A DNA stretch of 64,000 nucleotides from Nostoc sp. CMAA1605. Lineage in GTDB: Bacteria > Cyanobacteriota > Cyanobacteriia > Cyanobacteriales > Nostocaceae. The position numbers and the translations under genes are program-made. Below the pieces are notes generated by a model. It saw nothing but the letters and a program-made list of their open reading frames with translations. It was not told the origin of the DNA and searched no databases. Location: contig NZ_PJIZ01000005.1 in NCBI RefSeq assembly GCF_021596505.1, positions 87,852 through 151,851 on the forward strand, read 5' to 3'. Positions 1-9,250 of the stretch are shown in pieces (position 1 is the first letter of the stretch; the number at the start of each line of letters is the position of its first letter).

Positions 1-36
1 AACGCATATAGCTTTGTTGTGGATGAATATTTATGA
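1..36 (+). CDS. C-terminal end of an upstream ORF, probably PstC (phosphate ABC permease), partial
   Basis: Frame 1 reads NAYSFVVDEYL* and its TGA overlaps the pstA ATG (ATGA). Identity inferred only from pst operon order. Confidence 0.4.
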   Translation, partial: NAYSFVVDEYL

Positions 37-914
37 CTGCTCATTTTCCTGAAAGGGCTTTAACTCGCGTTACCACATCTCCCCGCACCATGTTTAACAC
101 CGCGATGACGGGAGTAGCATTTGCTTGTGGGTTATTGGCACTATTGCCTTTATTTGCGGTACTGTCCTATGTCTTAATTCAAGGTTTTAGCAGCCTCAAT
201 TTCCGTATCTTTACAGAACTACCGCCAGCCCCTTTAAGGGGACAAGGTGGTTTTGGTAACGCTATTTTGGGAACGCTATTAATGGTAGGTATCGGTGCAT
301 CAATTAGTATTCCTGTAGGTGTAATTGCTGCCATCTATTTAACAGAATTTAGTTCTGGTAAACTGGCTAGATGGATACGTTTTGCTACCAACGTATTAAG
401 CGGAGTTCCTTCCATTATTGCGGGGGTATTTGCTTATGGGGTTGTGGTTTTAACCTTAGTAAAATTCAATCTCGGCTCATATTCAGCACTGGGTGGGGGG
501 TTTGCACTCTCAATATTGATGCTACCCATTATTGTGAGAACCACCGATGAAGCCTTGCAGCTAGTATCGCAAGATTTACGCCAAGCTTCAGTAGGTTTAG
601 GGGCTACTAATTTTCAGACTGTCATACAAGTTGTCTTACCTGCGGCCTTACCAGCCATTGTTACAGGAACTACATTAGCGATCGCCCGTGCAGCCGGAGA
701 AACTGCACCTTTATTGTTTACCGCCTTATTTTCATCATTTTGGCCAGATAGCTTATTTAAACCGACAGCATCCCTGGCTGTTTTGGTGTTTAACTTCGCT
801 ATTTCTCCCTATAAGAACTGGCAAGCCTTAGCTTGGGCTGCTTCTTTGATTTTGGTCTTGATGGTGTTAGTCACTAGTATCATCGCTCGTTGGGCAACCC
901 GCCAGAAAGCTTAG
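33..914 (+). CDS. pstA: Phosphate ABC transporter permease PstA
   Basis: 293 aa, multi-TM, PstA-type permease motifs (GIGASISIPVGVIAAIYLTEF, ARAAGETAPLLFTALF); followed by pstB. Confidence 0.93.
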   Translation: MTAHFPERALTRVTTSPRTMFNTAMTGVAFACGLLALLPLFAVLSYVLIQGFSSLNFRIFTELPPAPLRGQGGFGNAILGTLLMVGIGASISIPVGVIAAIYLTEFSSGKLARWIRFATNVLSGVPSIIAGVFAYGVVVLTLVKFNLGSYSALGGGFALSILMLPIIVRTTDEALQLVSQDLRQASVGLGATNFQTVIQVVLPAALPAIVTGTTLAIARAAGETAPLLFTALFSSFWPDSLFKPTASLAVLVFNFAISPYKNWQALAWAASLILVLMVLVTSIIARWATRQKA

Positions 915-980
915 AGACAAATTTTTTCTAGCTTTGGCAAGATTGCTTTGCTTTCTTTTTAACGCACACCAAAACAATAT

Positions 981-1787
981 ATGGCTACTAACATTAGCAC
1001 AGTGAATAGTACAGAGACCGTTTTAAAAACGGAGAACTTGAATGTCTACTATGGTAAATTTCTGGCTTTACAGAATATTTGGTTAGACATTCCCAAAAAT
1101 AAAGTTACAGCTTTCATTGGCCCTTCTGGTTGCGGTAAAAGTACCTTACTGCGATGCTATAACCGTCTCAATGACCTAATTGAATCATTCCGCGCAGAAG
1201 GGAAGATTTTCTATTATGACAAAAACTTATACGCACCCGATATCGACCCCGTAGAAGTACGTCGTCGCATTGGGATGGTGTTTCAAAGACCAAACCCATT
1301 CCCCAAATCAATTTATGACAACATTGCTTTTGGAGCTAAAATCAACGGCTACAAAGGTAATATGGATGAGTTGGTAGAAAGAAGCTTACGCCAAGCCGCC
1401 TTATGGGATGAAGTCAAAGATAAACTCAGACAAAGTGGCTCATCTTTATCTGGTGGACAACAGCAAAGATTATGTATTGCACGAGCGGTAGCAGTGCAAC
1501 CCGAAATCATCCTGATGGATGAACCTTGTTCAGCGTTAGACCCCATCTCTACCCTGCGGGTAGAAGAACTGATTCATGAATTGAAAGAGCAATATACTAT
1601 TGTGATTGTGACTCACAATATGCAGCAAGCTGCACGAGTCTCCGACATGACAGCCTTTTTCAACGTCCGTTCCACAGAAACCGGAGGTCGTATCGGCTAC
1701 TTAGTAGAATATGATGCCACAGAAGTCATTTTCAACAATCCCAAGCAAGAAGACACTAGAGATTACGTCAGTGGTAGATTCGGTTAA
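981..1787 (+). CDS. pstB: Phosphate ABC transporter ATP-binding protein PstB
   Basis: Walker [10 protein letters not shown], signature LSGGQQQRL, Walker B IILMDEP; typical PstB length and sequence. Confidence 0.96.
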   Translation: MATNISTVNSTETVLKTENLNVYYGKFLALQNIWLDIPKNKVTAFIGPSGCGKSTLLRCYNRLNDLIESFRAEGKIFYYDKNLYAPDIDPVEVRRRIGMVFQRPNPFPKSIYDNIAFGAKINGYKGNMDELVERSLRQAALWDEVKDKLRQSGSSLSGGQQQRLCIARAVAVQPEIILMDEPCSALDPISTLRVEELIHELKEQYTIVIVTHNMQQAARVSDMTAFFNVRSTETGGRIGYLVEYDATEVIFNNPKQEDTRDYVSGRFG

Positions 1788-1814
1788 GTATCATCAATAA
1801 ATATTGCGACAGAT

Positions 1815-1848
1815 GGGGGATGCTTTATTTGCATCCCATATTTTTTGG
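1815..1848 (+). terminator. Rho-independent-like terminator after pstB
   Basis: GGGATGC-tttattt-GCATCCC followed by atattttttgg. Confidence 0.75.
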
Positions 1849-1941
1849 TTATTAGTTAATAGTCATTAGTCATTAGTCATTAGGGAACGGGGAGAAGTAG
1901 ACAAGGTTAACGAGGTAGATGAGGTAGATTTTAATCCAATC

Positions 1942-2004
1942 TCCAATGCCCAATGCCCAATGCCCAATGCCCAATGCCCAATGCCCAATCCCCAATCCCC
2001 AACC
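1942..2004. repeat. Heptameric STRR array (CCCAATG)n / (CCCAATC)n
   Basis: Tandem ccaatgcccaatgcccaatg...ccccaatcccc. Confidence 0.9.
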
Positions 2005-2005
2005 C

Positions 2006-4183
2006 CTATTCCCGACTCCCAACGCCCTTTTTCCAGCCAGCATCCTCTAGAGATGGGTACTGTGAACTAGATATTTGTGTAGTGATATTTGGCGGAGTGT
2101 TTTGAGGTTCTCCAAACACAATGATGGAACAAGTGATTTGTCTGGCTAGTTGAGTTGTCAAATCGCTAATGGCTAATCCGCCAGGATTAGTGTGATTACG
2201 AATAAAGGGTAAAACTACCAAGTCATATAATCTTGTTGCTTGCAAAATTGCTTGGGCTGTATTCTCATGGGCAAGAATTTGAATTTCTGGTGGATTGGCT
2301 GTAGATAATTTCCCTACCAACTGGGAAAGGTGCGATCGCCTAGCGGCGATTTTACTAGAACTGGTGCGGCGATCGCATACATTTAAAACCGTTACCTGGG
2401 CTTGATTCGCTTCTGCTAGCATCTGGGCAAATTGCACTGGCTGTAGTGATGGGGTGATGAGATTTTCTAAAGGGACTAAAATCCGTTGAATTTTTTGGGG
2501 CGAATCTACTAGGCGTGTAACTGCTACCGGACAATGAGCTGCCCATAATACACCATCAATGACATTGCCGAATAGTCGCGCTCTTAAGCCAGTGCGTTTA
2601 CCCCAACCCATGACAATTAAATCAGCTTTTTGCTCACGGGCGGCTCGGCTAATTCCTGACGCAAAAGCATCATCTATTCTCAATAATGGCTCTGCTTCTA
2701 TCCCAAAGGCTTGACTGTGATAAATAGCCTTGGTTAACAAACGCTCACTTCTCTGTACCGATAATTCTAACTGTGGTGCATCCATCTGAGATGCAGCCGG
2801 TGCGATCGCTAGTGGAATAATCTTACCCTTTGTCTGACGTGCTAATAAAGCCGCCATTTCCACTAAATGCTGCTGAGTGTGGGGATTATAAATTGGTACA
2901 ACTATCGTAAAAGTCTGTGTGCGCGGTGCTTCTGACTGTTGCTGTGGTAAATCGGTGGTGGCTGTAGTTGTGATTGCTTGCGGAGTTAAGGTGACAGCTG
3001 TGCGGCTAGTAATCAATGGCCCCAAAATTGATGTAACTAACATCAAAATGATAAAGCTACTCAATAACTCCGGTGATAATAGTCCGGCTCGATAGCCTAC
3101 AAAAGTTGCGGCTAAAGTTGTACCGACTTGCGGTATTGAGAGTGACCACATTGTCAGCATTTCTTGCCAGCTATAGCGATAAATGAATTTTGCTAACCAA
3201 GCAGCAATAAATTTACTGGCAATCAAACTGATCAAAATTAAAGAAGTTAACCTAAAAATTAAAAGATTGTTGAATAAAGTTGGTAAATCAATCAATAAAC
3301 CCAAGTTCACAAAGAAAATGGGGATAAATAAAACACTACCAATAAATACTATTTTTTCTTTAACTGGCCCTTCGCCGACGACATCATTGACGGCTAAACC
3401 TGCTAGAAACGCACCAAAAATCTTTTCTACTCCAATTAGTTGCGCTCCCATCACAGCTAAAAATAGAGTCAGCACTACAAATAAAAACTTATTCCCTTCA
3501 TCATCTCCTGAGCGGCGAAAAAATTCTTTGCCTAGCCAGTCTAAACCCACCACAATCACAACAGAGTAAATAATTAATTCCCCCAGTAAGGCAAGTAGTG
3601 TAGTTAAGCTAAAAATCTTGATCTGAGATATCGCCACGCATCCCACCAAGACTATCAGCGCGCCTATATCAGTAAAAGCCGTAGCTGCAATTGTAGTTGT
3701 GACAGCTTCATTACTAACTACTCCCAAACGACTCAGCAAAGGATAAGCTAAAAGAGTATGGGAAGCAAATAATGAGCCTAATAATATAGAATGCTGCAAA
3801 TTGAGATGAAAAATTCTGCCAACTAAAATTCCTAGTAAAAACGATATACCAAAACTCAAGCAGGCAAAACCTAAAGCACGTTGTTTTTGTCGTCGCCACT
3901 GCGCGATTTCCACCTCCAAACCTGCGACAAACATTAAATAAACTAGACCAATGTCTGCTAGCAAGTTGATGATGCTTGATTTGTTCTGAAATAGATCCCA
4001 GCCTGATGGGCCAAGCACTAATCCAGATAAAACCAAGCCAACTAATCCAGGTAATTTCAGCCGTTCAAATAAAATAGGTACAACTAAAATAACTACCAGC
4101 AAAATAGCAAAGGGAACAATTGGTTCTTGTCCCAGAACTTGGGTAGTTGGTTCTAGTGCAAGAACTTGTAATATTCGTTCCAT
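2006..4183 (-). CDS. CPA2-type Na+(K+)/H+ antiporter with C-terminal universal-stress-like domains
   Basis: 725 aa; N-terminal multi-TM Na/H exchanger ([17 protein letters not shown]...), C-terminal USP-like segments ([13 protein letters not shown]...[19 protein letters not shown]). Confidence 0.88.
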   Translation of the reverse strand: MERILQVLALEPTTQVLGQEPIVPFAILLVVILVVPILFERLKLPGLVGLVLSGLVLGPSGWDLFQNKSSIINLLADIGLVYLMFVAGLEVEIAQWRRQKQRALGFACLSFGISFLLGILVGRIFHLNLQHSILLGSLFASHTLLAYPLLSRLGVVSNEAVTTTIAATAFTDIGALIVLVGCVAISQIKIFSLTTLLALLGELIIYSVVIVVGLDWLGKEFFRRSGDDEGNKFLFVVLTLFLAVMGAQLIGVEKIFGAFLAGLAVNDVVGEGPVKEKIVFIGSVLFIPIFFVNLGLLIDLPTLFNNLLIFRLTSLILISLIASKFIAAWLAKFIYRYSWQEMLTMWSLSIPQVGTTLAATFVGYRAGLLSPELLSSFIILMLVTSILGPLITSRTAVTLTPQAITTTATTDLPQQQSEAPRTQTFTIVVPIYNPHTQQHLVEMAALLARQTKGKIIPLAIAPAASQMDAPQLELSVQRSERLLTKAIYHSQAFGIEAEPLLRIDDAFASGISRAAREQKADLIVMGWGKRTGLRARLFGNVIDGVLWAAHCPVAVTRLVDSPQKIQRILVPLENLITPSLQPVQFAQMLAEANQAQVTVLNVCDRRTSSSKIAARRSHLSQLVGKLSTANPPEIQILAHENTAQAILQATRLYDLVVLPFIRNHTNPGGLAISDLTTQLARQITCSIIVFGEPQNTPPNITTQISSSQYPSLEDAGWKKGVGSRE

Positions 4184-4367
4184 AGGTTAGGAGTTGCAGG
4201 AGCGATGGTGAAGCTATGATTCTATGATTCCTTTTAATAATTTTCTGCAATCGTCTATCGCCTTCGGGAGAATTCACAATTTAGAACACCCTCTGGTGTT
4301 TCTAACTTACACCTAAGTATCTGGAAAGCCACTCTTAAAAATTAACAATTATCTGGGAATTAACTAT

Positions 4368-5024
4368 TTATGGGTGAATCTGGCTCAAAATAAATCGTAG
4401 GCGATCGTAGTCGTCTTTGAGGAGGACACTAAGAGTGCGTCCAGCCTTAATCAGCCATTCCCTGTCAGCTTTGCGTAATTGGTAAACTTCCCGAATCGCC
4501 GCCGCAGTTAACGCTTCTACCGGCGCGCCGTTAATGGCTAGCAGTGTCCGCAAAAAATCTAACTCTTCGGTAAATTTAACTATTAAATCTGGTTCACACC
4601 GATAAACAGCTTGATGAATTTGGGGGGGACGTGGTGGTAAATATTGATAAACTCTTTGGTTAGCACCTGTAATTGTTAATGGTGGGGCAAAACCGACGAT
4701 CGCCGCCCGAAATTCAGTTTTGAGCATGGCAAAAATTTGCGGCTGTTCCTCGCGTAATTCTTGCAATGATAACCCCAAAGCCACGGCTCGGTGTACAGAA
4801 TCAACGGGCATTGTAGTAGCATAATATACTACTGCAAAAACTTGATTACCCGATTCCTCATCTACAGCTAGCACCCAACTACCAAAAGGCGGCATAGATG
4901 GAAAGCTTAAATCTTCCGGTTCTAGACACTGTGCCAAAAATTCAGTAGAGGTAGTTTCGATCACCTCCGCAATGTGGTTAGGGTGGCGATCGCTCGTATT
5001 AAACTGTGGTAGAGGAAGACGCAT
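4368..5024 (-). CDS. HAS-barrel-like conserved cyanobacterial protein
   Basis: 218 aa; N-terminal IAEVIETTSTEFLAQC... resembles the HAS-barrel (HerA/ATP synthase barrel) family. Confidence 0.6.
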   Translation of the reverse strand: MRLPLPQFNTSDRHPNHIAEVIETTSTEFLAQCLEPEDLSFPSMPPFGSWVLAVDEESGNQVFAVVYYATTMPVDSVHRAVALGLSLQELREEQPQIFAMLKTEFRAAIVGFAPPLTITGANQRVYQYLPPRPPQIHQAVYRCEPDLIVKFTEELDFLRTLLAINGAPVEALTAAAIREVYQLRKADREWLIKAGRTLSVLLKDDYDRLRFILSQIHP

Positions 5025-5137
5025 GAGAGTGCTGAGTGCTGTTAGCGGTAGCGCGGCGTTTAGCCGGTGATGAGTGATAAGTCAATAGTCACTATTCTTT
5101 TACTAATGACTATTGACTATGGACTAATGACTAAGAC

Positions 5138-5335
5138 TTATTTTCCTTTTTTCTTGCCAGTAGCGATTTCTACAGGTTCTAGTTCCGATAGGCGAAAGGT
5201 AATGATTTTATCCCAGTTTCCGCCTTCAAACAACACAGCTACTTTGCCATCACTGACGCGTTGTACTAGTCCTTCATAGCGATAGTAAGTATCTGCGGGA
5301 TTCTTAACACGAACAGTTGCTCCAGGTAGAATCAT
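5138..5335 (-). CDS. ndhS: NAD(P)H-quinone oxidoreductase subunit S (NdhS), SH3-like
   Basis: 65 aa [53 protein letters not shown], characteristic of NdhS. Confidence 0.82.
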   Translation of the reverse strand: MILPGATVRVKNPADTYYRYEGLVQRVSDGKVAVLFEGGNWDKIITFRLSELEPVEIATGKKKGK

Positions 5336-5441
5336 GACTTCTTTCCTTAGTTATTCCTTCTAATAGCTTAATATCTTTGATTGGTCTATAGTCCATAGTT
5401 CATAGTTTCACTTTTCCCAATAGTAACTATTGACTGAAGCC

Positions 5442-5496
5442 GCACTCAGCACTCATTACTCAGCACTCAGCACTCATTACTCAGCACTCATTACTC
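5442..5496. repeat. STRR array of CAGCACT / CATTACT heptamers
   Basis: cactcagcactcattactcagcactcagcactcattactcagcactcattact. Confidence 0.85.
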
Positions 5497-5501
5497 CAAA
5501 A

Positions 5502-6815
5502 TCAATAATACTTCTGCCGTTGGCGAAAATTGGCTACCGATTCTACTATTCCTAGTGCCATGAAATTCGTCAACATTGCCGATCGTCCGTAACTCATCCA
5601 AGGTAACGGTATCCCCGCTACAGGTGCTAAACCTACAGTCATACCAACATTAACAATCAATTGAAACACAATCATCGACAAAACACCGATCGCCAATAAC
5701 GAACCAAAATTATCTTTGGCTGTTTGAGCAACGTGTAGCAACCGCCAGCAGATCAAACAGAAAATAAATAAAACAACTAAACATCCAACGAAACCAAATT
5801 CTTCCCCTACAGCCGAAAATATAAAGTCTGTATGTTGTTCAGGAACGAAATTCAGTTGTGTCATCGGCCCTTTAAACAAACCCCAACCCCACATTTCACC
5901 TGCACCGATAGCAATGCGTGATTGATGTTGGTGATAACCAGCTCCTAATATATCCTGATCAGGACGTAGAAAGGTTGTCAGTCGGGCTTTTTGATAATCC
6001 CTCAAAATATGATTCCAGGCGAAAATTCCTAGTTCACCACCTATCATATTAATAGCTCCAGCACCAATTCCAGCCATACCAAACCGTCGCCAAGGCAGAG
6101 TGAACCAAGCCAAAATGCCCATAGCTATCGACCAAAGAATGCCTAAAGGCCCTAGTGCGATTTCATGAAAAACTACTAATGGTTCTGATAACGGCCAAGA
6201 TGTACCAAATAAAATGGCTGCAATCACGGGAGATACTAACAAAATTAACCAACCTGGATTAGCATTTGCCCAATACAACATTCCTAATACTATTGATCCA
6301 AACACTAGAGATGTTGCCAAATCAGGTTGCACAAATACCAATAACCAAGGTAGGGCTGTAAAAGCTAAAGCTCGGCAAAAATTAGGTAGAGTAGCTGCCG
6401 TATTTTTGTGTAATAGAGCCGCTAACGTGATGATTACTCCCACTTTGGCGAATTCTGAGGGTTGGACGTTAAAACCCGCAATATTAATCCATCGCTGTGC
6501 GCCTTTAGCACTAGTCCCAGCAATCATCACCGCAATTAGACTGAAGTTAGTAATTGCGTATGTTACCCAATGCCATTGCAGTAAATTCTCGTAACGAAAG
6601 CGACAAATAAATAACGCAATTAAAGTACCTATACCAGCAACTAACCAATGCCACCACCAATCTGTTACAGGTTGCTTCAGTTCAGTGCTAAGAATCATGA
6701 GTCCGCCAAAGAAGCTGACTCCCACAGGCAGAATAAATAAGAGCCAATCTATCTGCTGCCAAGGTTTAACCCAATACTGCCAACGAATTTTAGGAAGCGA
6801 ACGTTTCAATAACAT
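5502..6815 (-). CDS. rodA: Rod-shape determining SEDS glycosyltransferase RodA
   Basis: 437 aa FtsW/RodA/SpoVE family; GMTVGLAPVAGIPLPWMSYGRSAML motif. Confidence 0.92.
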   Translation of the reverse strand: MLLKRSLPKIRWQYWVKPWQQIDWLLFILPVGVSFFGGLMILSTELKQPVTDWWWHWLVAGIGTLIALFICRFRYENLLQWHWVTYAITNFSLIAVMIAGTSAKGAQRWINIAGFNVQPSEFAKVGVIITLAALLHKNTAATLPNFCRALAFTALPWLLVFVQPDLATSLVFGSIVLGMLYWANANPGWLILLVSPVIAAILFGTSWPLSEPLVVFHEIALGPLGILWSIAMGILAWFTLPWRRFGMAGIGAGAINMIGGELGIFAWNHILRDYQKARLTTFLRPDQDILGAGYHQHQSRIAIGAGEMWGWGLFKGPMTQLNFVPEQHTDFIFSAVGEEFGFVGCLVVLFIFCLICWRLLHVAQTAKDNFGSLLAIGVLSMIVFQLIVNVGMTVGLAPVAGIPLPWMSYGRSAMLTNFMALGIVESVANFRQRQKYY

Positions 6816-6826
6816 TTTGATTGTTG

Positions 6827-6916
6827 ATTAGGGATTGGGGATTGGGGATTGGGGACTGGGGACACTTCGACAAGCTCAGTGCTTCGCTGGGGACTGGGGA
6901 TTGGGGATTGGGGACG
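6827..6916. repeat. (GGGGATT/GGGGACT)n heptamer array interrupted by a ~27-bp non-heptameric insert
   Basis: ggggattgggg...ggactggggacacttcgacaagctcagtgcttcgctggggactgggg. Confidence 0.85.
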
Positions 6917-6958
6917 AGAAAGACAAGGTAGACAAATTTTATCCTAATACTTAATTAC

Positions 6959-7026
6959 CTATGCCCCATGCCCTATGCCCCATGCCCTATGACCTATGCC
7001 CCATGCCCCATACCCTATGCCCCATG
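6959..7026. repeat. (ATGCCCC/ATGCCCT)n heptamer array
   Basis: ctatgccccatgccctatgccccatgccctatg... Confidence 0.85.
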
Positions 7027-7087
7027 ATTATTAATAACTCTGAATTCCCAAGCTTTCACTCAGGAATTAGACAAAAATTAAGATTTA

Positions 7088-8158
7088 CTATGTGAGAGCA
7101 GCGACAGAAACTTTACCGGCGATATTTAAGGCGATCGCTTTTAAAGCTTTGGCTGAGGCTGAATCTGGATCAGCGACAACTATCGGTACGCCATTATCAC
7201 CACCAATTCTAGTGGAAATCTCTAGGGGAACACAGCCTAATAAGGGAACTCCTAATTCGGCTGCGGTTTTAGAACCACCACCAGAACCGAATATATCGTA
7301 TTGTTTATCTGGCATATCGGGAGGAATGAAATAGCTCATGTTTTCTATCATTCCCAATACCGGCACGTTCATTTGCTGGAACATCCGCAAACCTTTACGA
7401 GAATCTAACAGTGCTACAGTTTGTGGTGTTGTGACAATCACAGCCCCAGACATCGGTACAGACTGAGTTAGGGTTAACTGAGCATCACCAGTTCCTGGTG
7501 GCATATCCACAATTAAATAGTCTAGTTGTCCCCATTCCACTTGATAGAGAAACTGGCGAATCACACCATTGAGCATAGGCCCACGCCAAATGACTGGCTG
7601 ATCTCGGTCAATGAGAAAACCCATTGAAACTAATTTGACACCATGATTAAATGCTGGTTCTAAAACTTCACCTTTGTCTGTAGAACGCACCACAATTTGA
7701 GCGTCCGCTAGTCCTAACATGGTGGGATCATTTGGCCCGTATATATCCGCGTCTAATAAGCCGACTTTCGCCCCTGTTTGAGCTAATGCGACAGCGACAT
7801 TCACCGCCACCGTGCTTTTACCGACACCACCCTTACCACTAGAAACAGCAATAATATTTTTCACCCCTGGAACACCATTGCGGTCAGGTAAGCTTTTTTG
7901 TTGTGGTGTTTCTGCTGTGACCTCGACACTGACATCCGTTACCCCAGGTAGCTTTTTCACAGCTTTTTCACAGTCTTCCACGATAAATTCCCTTAAGGGA
8001 CAAGCGGGAGTTGTTAAAACCAAAGTAAAGCTGACTTTACCACCTTCAATTTTGACGTTGCGAATCATGTTGAGTTCTACAAGACTCTTACGTAGTTCAG
8101 GGTCTTGTACTGGCCGCAACACTTCTAAAACAGATTGGGAATCGAGGACATCGTACAT
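7088..8158 (-). CDS. Mrp/NBP35-type Fe-S cluster carrier ATPase
   Basis: 356 aa; N-terminal MIP18/DUF59 domain, GKGGVGKSTVAVNVAVALAQ deviant Walker A, DYLIVDMPPGTGDAQLTL. Confidence 0.93.
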   Translation of the reverse strand: MYDVLDSQSVLEVLRPVQDPELRKSLVELNMIRNVKIEGGKVSFTLVLTTPACPLREFIVEDCEKAVKKLPGVTDVSVEVTAETPQQKSLPDRNGVPGVKNIIAVSSGKGGVGKSTVAVNVAVALAQTGAKVGLLDADIYGPNDPTMLGLADAQIVVRSTDKGEVLEPAFNHGVKLVSMGFLIDRDQPVIWRGPMLNGVIRQFLYQVEWGQLDYLIVDMPPGTGDAQLTLTQSVPMSGAVIVTTPQTVALLDSRKGLRMFQQMNVPVLGMIENMSYFIPPDMPDKQYDIFGSGGGSKTAAELGVPLLGCVPLEISTRIGGDNGVPIVVADPDSASAKALKAIALNIAGKVSVAALT

Positions 8159-8335
8159 AACAATTCAAAATGCAAAATTAAAAATTCAAAATGTAAAGCA
8201 ATTATTGCTTGGTGTGTTCTCTGCGATCGGCGTAACAAAATTTAAAAAACTTTTATTATCACCTAATAGAATCTTAACTTTCTTTAGGTATCTAAAGATG
8301 AGAAGCCCAGAATTGGCAATGCAACACCCTGCCAA

Positions 8336-9070
8336 CTAAGACTGGGATGCAAGTTTCTCCTTAACCCAAGCACGAAAAGCACGAGTAGTAGAAACTTCCC
8401 CATTTTGTTTAGCTGCTGAAATAAATTGGGGAATCTCCCTCACTGGGACAGGTGCAAAAGTCATACTCATTGGCACTTCTGAATATTGTCCGTCTGTAAG
8501 TTGATAAATTCTTAATGTAGTGCCGTTATAACGCCAAAACTCAGGAACTCCCATCGCTGCATACAGCTTCAATTTGTCTATTGCAGAGCGAGAATATTCC
8601 ACCTCTAGCACCAAATCAGGCGGTGGGTCAGTGGCTAGGTCAATATTTTCTTTATTTCTCACTAAAGCTTCATTTTGGATATAGTAGCTACTATCTGGCT
8701 CTGCTCCCCGTTCTAAATCATCCCGCGTTAAAGTCAAAGAACCAGAACGTTTAATTTCTAAACCAAATTCTTCACAGAGCGCAAACACAAAACCTTCTAT
8801 TAAACGGTTTGAGTTTTCGTGTGGCATCAGTGGAGACATAATTTCTAATATTCCATTGTCGTAAGCCAGTCGGGAACTGCGCTCTGTACCCATCTCCAGA
8901 AGCATAGTTTTAAAAGTTTGCCAGCTGATGTTGTGAAGTAAACTTCTAGTTTCTGCTGGGTGTGTTATCGCCACCATAGTTGATTTCTCCCCAGGATATT
9001 GGCTGATACCAAGAGTTTGCCATATTTTGCAATAGTTGGTTTGGTGAACGACAGCCATTGAGACTTTCAC
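8336..9070 (-). CDS. Uma2-family (PD-(D/E)XK-like) protein
   Basis: LSWQTFKTMLLEMG...PDSSYYIQN...PPDLVLEVEYSRSAIDKLKLYAAMGVPEFWRY, typical Uma2/DUF820. Confidence 0.85.
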   Translation of the reverse strand: MKVSMAVVHQTNYCKIWQTLGISQYPGEKSTMVAITHPAETRSLLHNISWQTFKTMLLEMGTERSSRLAYDNGILEIMSPLMPHENSNRLIEGFVFALCEEFGLEIKRSGSLTLTRDDLERGAEPDSSYYIQNEALVRNKENIDLATDPPPDLVLEVEYSRSAIDKLKLYAAMGVPEFWRYNGTTLRIYQLTDGQYSEVPMSMTFAPVPVREIPQFISAAKQNGEVSTTRAFRAWVKEKLASQS

Positions 9071-9250
9071 TCAAATTGACTCAGGGTGTAGGGTGCGTCA
9101 GTTCAAGAGAAGCTAACTATAGTCAGAAATTATTTATACTGACGCACTCTACCCAACTAAATATCCTGAGCAAAAAAAGACACCACAAAGCTGGACAGCT
9201 TGTGGCTTATCTAAATTTATTCCATTTAAAGTTGAAAACCAATTTCTCAA

